Source: Kitasatospora sp. SUK 42 (GTDB lineage: Bacteria; Actinomycetota; Actinomycetes; Streptomycetales; Streptomycetaceae). Taken from it: a DNA stretch of 64,000 nt. How positions within the stretch are numbered: the first letter of the stretch is position 1; the number at the start of each line of letters is the position of its first letter. Made by a program: the position numbers and the translations under genes. The DNA is taken from positions 956,774-1,020,773 of the forward strand of contig NZ_LFMD02000002.1 of assembly GCF_015776785.2 (NCBI RefSeq). The letters run 5' to 3'. This document shows positions 43,304 to 52,194 of the stretch, one piece after another. The notes under the pieces are model-generated. The model saw only the letters and a list, made by a program, of their open reading frames with translations. It was not told where the DNA came from and did not search any database.

Positions 43304-44124
43304 CCGGCACGACGGGCCCGACGAACACGACGGGCACGACGGGCACGGCGCCGGCCCAGGACCTCGCCGTCGACGCCGTCTCGGTGGAGCTGGCCGGCAC
43401 CCGGCTGGTGCACGAGGTCACCCTGGACGCGGCCGCCGGGCAGGTGGTCGGACTGATCGGCCCCAACGGCAGCGGCAAGTCGACCCTGCTGCGCTGCGTC
43501 TACCGGGTGCTGAAGCCGGCCGGCGGGGCCGTCCGGCTGGACGGCGACGACCTGCACGCGCTCACCGCCCGCGAGACCGCCCGGCGGGTCGCCGCTCTGA
43601 CCCAGGAGCACTCCGCCGAGTTCGACTTCACCGTGGCCGAGGTGGTCGCCATGGGCCGGCTGCCGCACCGGCGCGGCTTCGGCTCCCCGGCCGACGGGGA
43701 CGACGCGCGCTGCGCGGAGGCGCTGCGCAAGGTCCGGGCCGGGCACCTCGCCGAGCGGGGCTTCCTGAGCCTGTCCGGGGGCGAGAAGCAGCGGGTGCTG
43801 TTCGCCCGCGCGCTGGTCCAGGAGCCCCGGCTGCTGGTGCTGGACGAACCCACCAACCACCTGGACATCGCACACCAGTTGGAGGTGCTGGCGCTGGCCC
43901 GCGAGGCCGGGCCGACGGTGCTCACCGCACTCCACGACCTCAACCTCGCGGCGGGCCACTGCGACCTGCTGTACGTGCTGCGGGCCGGCCGGATCGTCGC
44001 CTCCGGCCCGCCCCACGAGGTGCTCCGGCCCGCACTGCTGGCCGAGGTGTTCGGCGTCCGGGCCACCCCGGTCCGTCACCCGGAGACCGGCGCCCTCCAG
44101 CTGCTGTTCGACCGCCTCCCCTGA
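43300..44124 (+). CDS. Cobalamin-type ABC transporter ATP-binding protein
   Basis: A 274-residue FecE/BtuD-type ATPase: Walker A GPNGSGKST, signature LSLSGGEKQRVLFARAL, Walker B LLVLDEPTNHLDIAHQ, switch histidine in LTALHDLN. The first 18 residues are a low-complexity Thr/Gly run from ACGACGGGC-type codons, an unusual extension that may be dispensable. Coupled to the permease by ATGA; the binding-protein gene follows 29 bp later. Confidence 0.93.
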   Translation: MTGTTGPTNTTGTTGTAPAQDLAVDAVSVELAGTRLVHEVTLDAAAGQVVGLIGPNGSGKSTLLRCVYRVLKPAGGAVRLDGDDLHALTARETARRVAALTQEHSAEFDFTVAEVVAMGRLPHRRGFGSPADGDDARCAEALRKVRAGHLAERGFLSLSGGEKQRVLFARALVQEPRLLVLDEPTNHLDIAHQLEVLALAREAGPTVLTALHDLNLAAGHCDLLYVLRAGRIVASGPPHEVLRPALLAEVFGVRATPVRHPETGALQLLFDRLP

Positions 44125-44153
44125 CCCCTCCCCGCCCCTCGTAAGGAACCACC

Positions 44154-45146
44154 GTGCGCACCAAGGCCGTTGCCACCACCGCCCTGCTCACCCTCGGGCT
44201 CACCGCCTGCGGCGCCGAGATCGCCCCGACGGAGGCCTCCACCGCCTCCGCCCACTACCCCGTGACCGTGGAGAACTGCGGCGAGAAGCTCACCTTCGCG
44301 CAGAAGCCCGCCCGCGTGGTGACCAACGACGTCAACATCACCGAGCTGATGCTCTCCCTCGGCCTCGCCGACCGGATGGCCGGCTACGTGATGCCCGACG
44401 ACAAGGGACAGGTCGACAAGGTGGCCTGGAAGGACGGCTACCAGCAGACCCAGTGGCTCTCCAAGAAGGTGCTCACCAAGGAGATCGCGCTGGACGCCAA
44501 GGCCGACCTGGTCCTCGCCGGCTGGCACTACGGCTTCGACGAGGGCAGCGGCGTCACCCCGCAGGCGTTCAAGACGCTCGGCATCGACTCGTACGTGCTC
44601 AGCGAGTCCTGCCGCAGCGGCAAGGGCACCGAGCGCGGCGTGATGGACCCGCTGGAGGCGCTCTACACCGACCTGGCCAACCTCGGCGAGGTCTTCGACG
44701 TCAAGGACCGCGCCGACAAGCTGATCGGCGACTTCAAGGCGCAGATCGCCGCCGTCCCGCAGCCCGAGCGCCACCCGTCCGTCTTCCTGTACGACAGCGG
44801 GCAGGACAAGCCGTACACGGCCGGGAAGTTCGCCGCCGCGAACGAGATCATCGCCAAGGCCGGCGGGACCAACATCATGGGCGACCTCGCCGACACCTGG
44901 GTCACCGCCGGCTGGGAGAGCGTGGTGCAGCGCGACCCCGAGGTGATCGTGATCAACAACTACGCGACCCCGAACGCCGAGGACAAGCGGAAGTTCCTCA
45001 AGTCCTTCCCCCCGCTGGCGAACGTCTCCGCCATCAAGAACGACCGGATCTTCGTCATGGACTACGTCGACCTGGTGGAGAGCCCGCGCAACCCGGCCGC
45101 GATCAGCTCGCTGGCCGACTACCTGCGCACCGTCCCGGCCCGCTGA
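44154..45146 (+). CDS. Cobalamin/iron-complex-type substrate-binding lipoprotein
   Basis: A 330-residue BtuF/FepB-like binding protein. A short signal ends in the lipobox GLTAC near residue 19. The mature protein starts with YPVTVENCGEKLTFAQKP and has the helical-backbone blocks RVVTNDVNITELMLSLGL, KADLVLAGWHYGF and WESVVQRDPEVIVINNY. It is the last gene of the riboswitch-controlled importer operon. GTG 44154 follows GTAAGGAACC. Confidence 0.9.
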   Translation: MRTKAVATTALLTLGLTACGAEIAPTEASTASAHYPVTVENCGEKLTFAQKPARVVTNDVNITELMLSLGLADRMAGYVMPDDKGQVDKVAWKDGYQQTQWLSKKVLTKEIALDAKADLVLAGWHYGFDEGSGVTPQAFKTLGIDSYVLSESCRSGKGTERGVMDPLEALYTDLANLGEVFDVKDRADKLIGDFKAQIAAVPQPERHPSVFLYDSGQDKPYTAGKFAAANEIIAKAGGTNIMGDLADTWVTAGWESVVQRDPEVIVINNYATPNAEDKRKFLKSFPPLANVSAIKNDRIFVMDYVDLVESPRNPAAISSLADYLRTVPAR

Positions 45147-45231
45147 CCGGCCGTGATCCCGCTCCTCCGCCCGACGCCCCGGGCGTAGGCTCAAGGTACG
45201 AGCCGACGGAACCGACCGGAGGAGCGAGATC

Positions 45232-45615
45232 ATGTCCACTTTGGGGGCGCCGTCCGCCTTCGACGCCCGCGCACTGCGCGAGGGCATCGAGCGCTGCGAC
45301 GCCCAGACCCTGCTGGCGCTGTACTCCGAGGACGCCGAACTGCGCGTGGTCGACCGCACGACCCAGCCCAGCCACCCCCTGGTGATGCACGGACGGGACG
45401 AGATCGGCGCCATGCTGAGCGACGTCTACGGCCGCGAGATGACCCACACGCTCGAACAGGTGGTGGTCCAGGGCGACCACGTCGCCTTCCTGGAGTCCTG
45501 CCGCTACCCCGACGGCGTACGGGTGGTGATGGCCTCGATGGCCGACCTCAGGGACGGGCGGATCGTCGACCAGACCTCCGTCCAGGCCTGGGACGAGACC
45601 GGTCCCGAGCAGTAG
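45232..45615 (+). CDS. NTF2-like / SnoaL-like fold protein
   Basis: A 127-residue protein with the NTF2-like pattern: an N-terminal helix (FDARALREGIERCDAQTLLALYSEDAEL region), then VMHGRDEIGAMLSDVYG and beta strands VAFLESCRYPDGVRVVMASM. Such folds bind small molecules or act as polyketide-type cyclases; no catalytic residues can be assigned. ATG 45232 follows GGAGGAG. The GNAT gene follows after nine bases. Confidence 0.8.
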   Translation: MSTLGAPSAFDARALREGIERCDAQTLLALYSEDAELRVVDRTTQPSHPLVMHGRDEIGAMLSDVYGREMTHTLEQVVVQGDHVAFLESCRYPDGVRVVMASMADLRDGRIVDQTSVQAWDETGPEQ

Positions 45616-45624
45616 GCTCGCGGC

Positions 45625-46101
45625 ATGATCCGCACCGCCGTCGCCAGCGACGTTCCCCTCGTCCTTGCCATGATCCGCGAACTCGCGGAGTACGAGAAGG
45701 CCCCGCAGGAGGCGGTGGCCACCGAGGAGCAGCTGCACGAGGCGCTGTTCGGGGCGAACCCGGCCCTGTTCGGCCTGATCGCCGAGGACGACGCCACCGG
45801 CGAGCCGGTCGGCTTCGCGGTCTGGTTCCTCAACTTCTCGACCTGGCGCGGCACCCACGGGATCTACCTGGAGGACCTGTACGTCCGCCCGGAGGCCCGC
45901 GGCGGCGGCCACGGCAAGGCCCTGCTGCTGGAGCTGGCGCGGATCGCCGTCGAGCGCGGCTACGCACGGGTGGAGTGGTCGGTCCTGGACTGGAACCAGC
46001 CCTCGATCGACTTCTACAAGTCGCTCGGCGCGGTGCCGATGGACGGCTGGACCGTCTACCGGCTCACCGACGAGGCACTGACGACCGCCGCCCGTCGTTG
46101 A
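45625..46101 (+). CDS. GNAT-family N-acetyltransferase
   Basis: A 158-residue acetyltransferase. The acetyl-CoA-binding motif A reads LEDLYVRPEARGGGHGKALL, followed by WSVLDWNQPSIDFYKSLGA. The overall pattern is that of spermidine/diamine N-acetyltransferase-like (SAT-type) enzymes, where NWPSIDFYKSLGA-type ends are common; the substrate is not assignable. It forms a two-gene unit with the NTF2-like protein. Confidence 0.9.
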   Translation: MIRTAVASDVPLVLAMIRELAEYEKAPQEAVATEEQLHEALFGANPALFGLIAEDDATGEPVGFAVWFLNFSTWRGTHGIYLEDLYVRPEARGGGHGKALLLELARIAVERGYARVEWSVLDWNQPSIDFYKSLGAVPMDGWTVYRLTDEALTTAARR

Positions 46102-46351
46102 GAAGTCGTTGAGAAGTCACCGAACGGACCGCGGAGGACGGGCAAAGGCCCTGCCACCCTGCGTCGCAATGCCTTACCATGAGTAACTCTCGCACCGGGG
46201 TGCGGAGATACGGCCGGCGATGACGGCCCCTCGGCATCGACACCCCTCCAAGGGGTGGAGAAGGTACCCCTCCTCGGGGTAACAAGAGGGACAGGCAAGG
46301 CCCCCGCACGGGGGCACCAAGCAAGCACAGCGCGTCACCCAGGAGGCAAGG

Positions 46352-46762
46352 GTGTCCCAGATCGACAGCGATCTCGGAGTTCAGGACTTCGTGGAGGTCC
46401 GGCTGCCCGCGGCGGGGGCCTACCTCTCCGTGCTGCGAACAGCGACAGCGGGGCTCGCGGCCCGGTTGGACTTCACCCTCGACGAGATCGAGGACCTGCG
46501 GATCGCGGTCGACGAGGCCTGCGCCATCCTGCTCCAGCAGGCGGTGCCCGGCTCCGTCCTGTCCTGCGAGTTCCGGCTGGTCGGCGACTCGTTGAAGGTG
46601 ACGGTCTCCGCCCCGACCACCGACGGCAAGGCCCCCGAGCGGGACACCTTCGCCTGGACGGTGCTGTCCGCCCTGGCCGGCGAGGTCGACTCCTCGGTCG
46701 CCGAGGACAACACCGTGTCGATCAGCCTGCACAAGAAGCGCGGCGGGTCCGCCGCCCACTGA
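46352..46762 (+). CDS. prsH: RsbW-type anti-sigma factor (serine kinase fold)
   Basis: A 136-residue GHKL-fold protein: LDFTLDEIEDLRIAVDEACAILL contains the N-box, with FAWTVLSALAGEVD near the C-terminus. RsbW-type proteins bind and hold SigB/F/G-family sigma factors. Position directly before such a sigma gene, and the wider order sigma-dagK-wblE, match S. coelicolor prsH(ushX)-sigH from memory, hence the symbol. GTG 46352 follows AGGAGGCAAGG. The 250 bp before it contains CCCCTCC/GGGG hairpin-like repeats. Confidence 0.85.
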   Translation: MSQIDSDLGVQDFVEVRLPAAGAYLSVLRTATAGLAARLDFTLDEIEDLRIAVDEACAILLQQAVPGSVLSCEFRLVGDSLKVTVSAPTTDGKAPERDTFAWTVLSALAGEVDSSVAEDNTVSISLHKKRGGSAAH

Positions 46763-46915
46763 CCGGGCCCCCAGCAGCACCCTGCAAGGGCCGTCCCGCC
46801 GCTCCCCCGTCCGGGGTCGGCGGGCGGCTCCCGGTACCGCCCCAGGCGGTACGACCAACGAGACGATGCCGGGGCCGAGGCCCCGGTGCTCCCGGAACGG
46901 AACGGGGGAATGGCC

Positions 46916-47926
46916 GTGAGTGATCTGGACCGTACCGGCCTCGCGACGACGGGCCCTGCCGTACCGACCCAGGCGAGCGTTCCCGGCCTCGCCGCAAACG
47001 ACGAAGCGCACCCGAAGGACGCCCACCGGATGAGCCACCCGACCGAGCCGACGTCCGATCCGACGCCCGCCTCCCCGAACCCGCCGGACCAGCCGGACGT
47101 GGCGAAGGAGGCGGACGAGGCCGCGGACCTGCACGGCGCCGTGCCCGCCCAGGGTTCGCACCGCACCGGCGCGCCGGACCGGGAGGCCGCCCGCGCGCTG
47201 TTCGTCCGGCTGGCCGAGCTGCCCGAGGGCTCCCCGGAGCGGGTCGAGCTGCGCAACCAGCTGGTGCGGATGCACATCCCGCTGGTCGAGCACCTGGCCC
47301 GGCGCTTCCGCAACCGGGGCGAGCCGCTGGACGACCTCACCCAGGTCGCCACCATCGGGCTGATCAAGTCGGTGGACCGCTTCGACCACGAGCGCGGGGT
47401 CGAGTTCTCGACCTACGCGACGCCGACCATCGTCGGCGAGATCAAGCGGCACTTCCGCGACAAGGGGTGGGCGGTGCGCGTCCCACGCCGTCTGCAGGAG
47501 CTGCGGCTGTCGCTCACCACGGCGACCAGCGAGCTCTCCCAGCGGCACGGCCGCTCCCCCACGGTGCACGAGCTGGCCGAGCACCTGGGCATCTCCGAGG
47601 AGGACGTCCTGGAGGGCCTGGAGTCCGCCAACGCGTACTCCACGCTGTCCCTGGACGTGCCGGACAGCGACGACGAGTCGCCGGCCGTGGCGGACACCCT
47701 GGGCGCCACCGACGAGGCGCTGGAGGGCGTCGAGTACCGCGAGTCGCTCAAGCCGCTGCTGGCCCAACTGCCGCCCCGGGAGCAGAAGATCCTGGTGCTG
47801 CGGTTCTTCCGGAACATGACCCAGTCGCAGATCGCCGCAGAGGTGGGAATCTCCCAGATGCACGTGTCCCGGCTGCTGGCCCGGACGCTGGCCCAGCTGC
47901 GGGAGAAGCTCCTGGTGGAGGAGTAG
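46916..47926 (+). CDS. sigH: RNA polymerase sigma factor, SigB/F/G family
   Basis: A 336-residue group 3 sigma factor. An unusual acidic, Pro/Ala/Thr-rich N-terminal extension of about 85 residues precedes region 2 (HIPLVEHLARRFRNRGEPLDDLTQVATIGLIKSVDRF, seen as LVEHLARRFRNRGEPLDD and LTQVATIGLIKSVDRFD), region 3 (LRLSLTTATSELSQRHGR) and region 4 (LPPREQKILVLRFFRNMTQSQ). Start is GTG 46916 (GGGGGA upstream) or ATG 46910. Downstream of the RsbW-type gene, it is probably the SigH orthologue, a stress and development sigma factor; the long extension fits the multiple-form SigH precursor. Confidence 0.85.
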   Translation: MSDLDRTGLATTGPAVPTQASVPGLAANDEAHPKDAHRMSHPTEPTSDPTPASPNPPDQPDVAKEADEAADLHGAVPAQGSHRTGAPDREAARALFVRLAELPEGSPERVELRNQLVRMHIPLVEHLARRFRNRGEPLDDLTQVATIGLIKSVDRFDHERGVEFSTYATPTIVGEIKRHFRDKGWAVRVPRRLQELRLSLTTATSELSQRHGRSPTVHELAEHLGISEEDVLEGLESANAYSTLSLDVPDSDDESPAVADTLGATDEALEGVEYRESLKPLLAQLPPREQKILVLRFFRNMTQSQIAAEVGISQMHVSRLLARTLAQLREKLLVEE

Positions 47927-47989
47927 GACTGACGGCCGCTCGGCGGCCGTCGTCGTTCAGTCGTTCAGTCGTTCAGCGGCCCTGTGTGC

Positions 47990-48406
47990 TCAGTCCTCGT
48001 GCTGGGTGTACAGGGCCGCGGTCGAACTCGGGTTCAGCAGCGCCCCGATGCCCACCAGGCCGAGCAGTCCGACCACCACGCCGACCGCGATCATCGCGCC
48101 GCCGCTCTGGATCATGTAGTAGGCGACCGGCAGGCAGATGGAGTTGGTCAGCACCGCCGGGCTGCGGCCCCAGCGGCGCTCCTTCAGCAGCGCCCGGGCG
48201 GCCAGTATCGGCAGCACGCCGAGCAGCACGATGACCGCGCCGCCGAACTCGTTCAGGGCGAGCTGCTTGGCCTGCCCGGACAGCGCGGACACCATGTCCG
48301 AGACGCCGACGACGGCCAGCGCGGCGCCCTCCAGGGCGGTGATGACGGCGCCCACGGTGAGCGAAACCGGGCGAGCGGGTACGGGTGCGGAGGTTTCTGC
48401 GGTCAC
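47990..48406 (-). CDS. Small integral membrane protein
   Basis: A 138-residue protein with four predicted membrane helices (around residues 17-40, 53-72, 84-100 and 103-125) and hydrophilic ends. It resembles uncharacterised Streptomyces membrane proteins found in this position; no motif allows a function. GTG 48406 is the start. It is transcribed away from the diacylglycerol-kinase-like gene across 50 bp. Confidence 0.8.
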   Translation of the reverse strand: MTAETSAPVPARPVSLTVGAVITALEGAALAVVGVSDMVSALSGQAKQLALNEFGGAVIVLLGVLPILAARALLKERRWGRSPAVLTNSICLPVAYYMIQSGGAMIAVGVVVGLLGLVGIGALLNPSSTAALYTQHED

Positions 48407-48456
48407 TCCAGCAGGGTAGCCGCCGGTTGGTCCGTACTGCCCCGTAGGCTTTCCCC

Positions 48457-49428
48457 ATGCGCGCTCTCCTGGTCGTGAACCACAAGGCCACCACCACCAG
48501 TGGCCGGACCAGGGACGTGCTCATCCACGCTCTGCGCAGCGACCTCAAGCTGGAGGTCGCCGAGACGCAGTACCGGGGCCACGCGCGCGACCTGGCCCGC
48601 GAGGCGGCGCAGGACGGCACGGTCGACCTGGTGGTGGCACTGGGCGGGGACGGCACCGTCAACGAGGTGGTGAACGGGCTGATGACGCACGGCCCGGGCG
48701 ACAAGGTCCCGCGACTGGCCGTGGTGCCGGGCGGTTCGACCAACGTGTTCGCCCGCGCGCTGGGCCTTCCCAACGACCCCGTGGAGGCCACCGGGGTGCT
48801 GCTGGACGCGCTGGAGCACGGGCGGGAGCGGCCGATCGGTCTGGGCAAGGCGATGACCGACGGCCTGCCGGACCGCTGGTTCACCTTCACCGCCGGCCTC
48901 GGCTTCGACGCCGGCGTGGTCGGACGCGTCGAGGAGCAGCGCAGAGCCGGGCGCAAGTCCACCCACGCCCTCTACGTCGGGCAGGCGCTGCGGCACTACT
49001 TCACCCAGCGTGAGCAGCGCCGCTCCGGCCCGGTGAGCCTGGAACTGCCGGGCCGCGAGCCCGTGCCGGGCCTGGTGATGGCGATAGTCAGCAACACCTC
49101 CCCGTGGACCTTCCTGGGCAACCGCCCGGTCTACCCCTCACCGCTCGCCTCCTTCGACACGGATCTGGACGTCTTCGGGATCACTCGGATGACGGCGTTC
49201 GGCACGGCTCGAACGGTCCGTCAGATCCTGCGGTCGTACGAGCCTTCGAGCGATGGCGCACCGCAGGCCGGCCCGTCCGGGAAGCACGTCGTCTCCTATC
49301 ACGACGTCAAACACTTCACCTTGGTTTCGCAGGAACCCGTCCCGTTCCAGGTCGACGGCGACCATCTTGGAGACAGGAGTCGCGTCAGTTTCACAGGCGT
49401 ACGGCGGGCACTGCGTGTGATTGTGTGA
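48457..49428 (+). CDS. Diacylglycerol/lipid kinase-family protein
   Basis: A 323-residue cytosolic DagK-type enzyme. The nucleotide-binding block VDLVVALGGDGTVNEVVNGL and VVPGGSTNVFARALGLP define the family (GGDGT and GGSTN), followed by FTFTAGLGFDAGVVGRVEE and the C-terminal VPFQVDGDHLG. It phosphorylates a diacylglycerol-like or sphingoid lipid with ATP. ATG 48457 is the start. It lies just upstream of wblE as in other streptomycetes. Confidence 0.92.
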   Translation: MRALLVVNHKATTTSGRTRDVLIHALRSDLKLEVAETQYRGHARDLAREAAQDGTVDLVVALGGDGTVNEVVNGLMTHGPGDKVPRLAVVPGGSTNVFARALGLPNDPVEATGVLLDALEHGRERPIGLGKAMTDGLPDRWFTFTAGLGFDAGVVGRVEEQRRAGRKSTHALYVGQALRHYFTQREQRRSGPVSLELPGREPVPGLVMAIVSNTSPWTFLGNRPVYPSPLASFDTDLDVFGITRMTAFGTARTVRQILRSYEPSSDGAPQAGPSGKHVVSYHDVKHFTLVSQEPVPFQVDGDHLGDRSRVSFTGVRRALRVIV

Positions 49429-49798
49429 CTGGAAGCGGCCTTCGCCCTTCTTCTCGAACGCGCAAGCCCCCTTCACTCCATAGAAGTACTGGCTGTGAGC
49501 TAGGCGACACCGAAGAATCAAAAATTCCTCCCCGAAGGGGGTTGTATCCGAGCCCGAGGTTTGCGAACCTCTACATGGCGATCGGGACACATCGCAGCGA
49601 CGGCAACTCCGGAACCACAGGAGCGCCGACCGCGGAGCGTCCCTCGAATCGCCGAATCCCCTCCCAGCACAGACCACCCGGGCCCGGTGGGCCTTTGGTC
49701 TCTTTTGCTGTTGTGGGATTCGTGAAAGCGTTCACATTCACAAGCCATTCGATTATGCCGATCGGGCCACCCCCCGCGGCAGGAGGAGTTGGACGACC
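49429..49798 (+). promoter_or_regulatory. wblE upstream region
   Basis: This 370-bp gap has no gene. It contains a small CCCCGAAGGGG hairpin near 49530 that may end the kinase transcript, an AT-richer promoter zone with an inverted pair GTGAA-AGCG-TTCAC (49722-49735), and AGGAGGAG before the wblE ATG. The inverted pair is a candidate regulator site. Confidence 0.5.
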
Positions 49799-50050
49799 AT
49801 GGACTGGCGCCACCGCGCTGTCTGCCGCGAAGAGGACCCGGAGCTGTTCTTCCCGATCGGGAACACCGGTCCTGCTCTGCTGCAGATCGAGGAAGCCAAG
49901 GCCGTGTGCCGCCGCTGTCCGGTGATGGAGCAGTGCCTCCAGTGGGCTCTTGAGACCGGCCAGGACGCCGGCGTCTGGGGCGGCATGAGCGAGGACGAGC
50001 GTCGCGCCATGAAGCGCCGCGCCGCCCGCAACCGCGCCCGCACCGCCTGA
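49799..50050 (+). CDS. wblE: WhiB-family iron-sulfur regulator WblE
   Basis: An 83-residue WhiB-like protein. Four cysteines (C9, C37, C40, C46) bind a 4Fe-4S cluster, followed by the GVWGG turn (58-62) and a basic C-terminal AT-hook-like tail (RRAMKRRAARNRAR). The sequence is near identical to WblE/WhiB1, which binds sigma region 4 and responds to nitric oxide or oxygen. ATG 49799 follows AGGAGGAG with a long spacer. The 6C small RNA gene follows downstream. Confidence 0.97.
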   Translation: MDWRHRAVCREEDPELFFPIGNTGPALLQIEEAKAVCRRCPVMEQCLQWALETGQDAGVWGGMSEDERRAMKRRAARNRARTA

Positions 50051-50198
50051 TCACCCGACTGATCACACGCCGTAGCACCAGCAGTGACCGTAGTACCGAT
50101 CAACACATGATCAAAGGCTTCCCTGCACCTCCTGGTGAAGCCTTCCGCACAAAGGACCTTGCCCAGCGAGGTCCCGCGACACCGGACCGCCCGGCCAC

Positions 50199-50227
50199 TT
50201 GATACTGTTCACTTAGAGCAATATTGT
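50199..50227 (+). promoter_or_regulatory. Promoter of the 6C RNA
   Basis: TTGATA (50199-50204) and TATTGT (50222-50227) are separated by exactly 17 bp, a housekeeping-sigma-type promoter with a predicted start near 50234. Confidence 0.6.
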
Positions 50228-50233
50228 GGAGCT

Positions 50234-50370
50234 GTGGCGCTCACCGTGTGCAACGCACATGCGAGGTGTCGCACCACCCAGAGCCCCCGTTCCGGCCGAC
50301 TCCCCCCGACGGCCGGAACGGGTTGAGAGGCCCTGTCGACCCACCCCCCCCCGGTCGACAGGGCCTCGTT
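50234..50370 (+). ncRNA. 6C small RNA
   Basis: Two adjacent GC-rich hairpins each carry a loop with at least six consecutive cytosines: a 13-bp stem at 50286-50298/50310-50322 with loop containing CCCCCC, and a perfect 15-bp stem at 50327-50341/50353-50367 with a C-run loop, followed by GTTTCTGTTTCC. This is the definition of the actinobacterial 6C RNA. The second stem doubles as terminator. The transcript lies between wblE and the convergent histidine kinase; the frame-like open stretches in it are not coding. Confidence 0.82.
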
Positions 50371-50546
50371 TCTGTTTCCGCCCCCTTTCGGCGCTCCCTT
50401 TCCGCGCCCCGCTTCCACGCCCGCGCCGCCGGCTCACGGAGCGTGCGCCCGGCGCTTCCGCCGGACACACGCCCCCGCCGCGCTCCTTGTGCAACCGAAT
50501 CCCCAGGGAGCAGGACTCAGCGGACCAGAGCTCAGCGCACCGGGAC

Positions 50547-52067
50547 TCAGCGGACCGGGATCTCCAGGATCACCTTGGTCCCGCCGTTCGGTCCGGCCAC
50601 CATGTCGAAGGTGCCGCCGAGCTCTCCGGTGGCCAGCGTCCGGACGATCTGCAGGCCGAGGTTGCCCGCCGTCTGCGGGTCGAAGCCCTCTGGCATGCCG
50701 CGGCCGTCGTCCTGCACGGTGATCAGCAGGTACTCCTCCGGCCGGGCGCCGCCGGTCCAGCTGTCCGACCAGCCCATGCCCGTCGCCGGGGCCCGTCCGC
50801 GCAGCGCGCTCACCTCCAGGTTCCCGGAGGCGGTCGGGCCGAAGGCGTGCTCCAGGGCGTTCTGCAGCAGCTCGGTCAGCACCATCGACAGCGGGGTGGC
50901 CACCTCGGCGGAGAGGATGCCGAAGCTGCCGGTGCGGCGGGTCGCCACCCGGCCGTCCTGGGACAGCTCCATCACCATCGCCAGCACCCGGTCGGCGATC
51001 TCGTCGAAGGCGACCTGCTCGTCCAGCGCCTGGGAGAGCGTCTCGTGCACGATCGCGATCGAGCCGACCCGGCGCACCGCCTCGTCCAGCGCGGCCCGGC
51101 CGGACTCCGAGTCCATCCGGCGGGACTGGAGCCGCAGCAGGGCGGCGACGGTCTGAAGGTTGTTCTTCACCCGGTGGTGGATCTCCCGGATGGTGGCGTC
51201 CTTGGTCATCAGTTCGCGGTCGCGGCGGCGCAGTTCGGTGACGTCCCGGCAGAGCACCAGCGAGCCGGTCAGGACGCCCTTGGGCTTGAGCGGGATCGCC
51301 CGCAGGGTCACCACTCCCCCCTGCGCCTCCACCTCGGTCTGACGCGGCGCCCAGCCGCTCGCCAGCTTCACCAGGGCCTCGTGGACGGCCGAGCGGGACG
51401 GCGGGGCGAGCTCGGCGGTGGCCCGGCCGAGATGGCTGCCGACCAGGTCGGTGGTGAGGCCGAGCCGGTGGTAGGCGGAGAGGGCGTTGGGGCTGGCGTA
51501 GGTGACGACGCCGTCCGCGTCCAGGCGGATCAGGCCGTCGCCGACCCTGGGCGCGGCGTCCATGTCCGCCTGTTCGACGCCGGGGAACGGGAAGCTGCCC
51601 GCGGCGATCATCTGGGCCAGGTCGGAGGCGCTCTGCAGGTAGGTGAGCTCCAGCCGGCTGGGGGTGCGGACGGTCAGCAGGTTGGTGTTGCGGGCGATCA
51701 CCCCGAGCACCTTGCCCTCGCGCCGGACCGGGATCGACTCGACCCGGACGGGGACCTCCTCGCGCCACTCCGGGTCGCCCTCGCGCACGATCCGCCCCTC
51801 GTCGAAGGCGGCGTCCAGCAGCGGGCGGCGACCGCGCGGGACGAGGTGGCCGACCATGTCGTCCTGGTAGGAGGTGGGCCCGGTGTTGGGCCGCATCTGC
51901 GCGACGGAGACGTAACGGATGCCGTCCCAGGTGGGGATCCACAGCACCAGGTCGGCGAAGGAGAGGTCGGAGAGCAGCTGCCACTCCGAGACCAGCATGT
52001 GGAGCCATTCCACATCGGCCCCGGTGAGGGTGGTGTGGCGGCGGACGAGTTCGTTCAACGAGGGCAC
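50547..52067 (-). CDS. PdtaS-type sensor histidine kinase
   Basis: A 506-residue soluble kinase. The N-terminal part (residues 1-150) is a GAF-like sensory domain; residues 165-270 are a PAS domain (GLIRLDADGVVTYASPNALSAY); the phospho-acceptor helix has REIHHRVKNNLQTVAALLRL (HisKA_2 type), and the ATPase domain has MVLTELLQNALEHAF and GNLGLQIVRTL. Kinases like PdtaS signal to ANTAR-domain RNA-binding regulators; none is encoded here. GTG 52067 is the start. Two DasR-box-like sites lie 75-130 bp upstream. Confidence 0.9.
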   Translation of the reverse strand: MPSLNELVRRHTTLTGADVEWLHMLVSEWQLLSDLSFADLVLWIPTWDGIRYVSVAQMRPNTGPTSYQDDMVGHLVPRGRRPLLDAAFDEGRIVREGDPEWREEVPVRVESIPVRREGKVLGVIARNTNLLTVRTPSRLELTYLQSASDLAQMIAAGSFPFPGVEQADMDAAPRVGDGLIRLDADGVVTYASPNALSAYHRLGLTTDLVGSHLGRATAELAPPSRSAVHEALVKLASGWAPRQTEVEAQGGVVTLRAIPLKPKGVLTGSLVLCRDVTELRRRDRELMTKDATIREIHHRVKNNLQTVAALLRLQSRRMDSESGRAALDEAVRRVGSIAIVHETLSQALDEQVAFDEIADRVLAMVMELSQDGRVATRRTGSFGILSAEVATPLSMVLTELLQNALEHAFGPTASGNLEVSALRGRAPATGMGWSDSWTGGARPEEYLLITVQDDGRGMPEGFDPQTAGNLGLQIVRTLATGELGGTFDMVAGPNGGTKVILEIPVR

Positions 52068-52141
52068 ATGGCGAGGGTAGCGCCGCCGGTCGGTGTCGGG
52101 CTCGGCGGACTGTGCGGACCCGGCGGATGACTGTCCGAAGT

Positions 52142-52194
52142 TGTTTAGACCAATTTGCCGAGAGGCCTGGACAACCCAGATTGGTCTAGTCCAC
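52142..52194. promoter_or_regulatory. DasR-box-like sites upstream of PdtaS-type kinase
   Basis: TTGGTCTAGTCCAC (52181-52194) is close to the dre palindrome (roughly ACTGGTCTAGACCA-type consensus). A second, weaker TGTTTAGACCAA lies at 52142-52153. They sit upstream of the minus-strand kinase and in the same 447-bp gap as a bidirectional-looking terminator. Confidence 0.65.
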
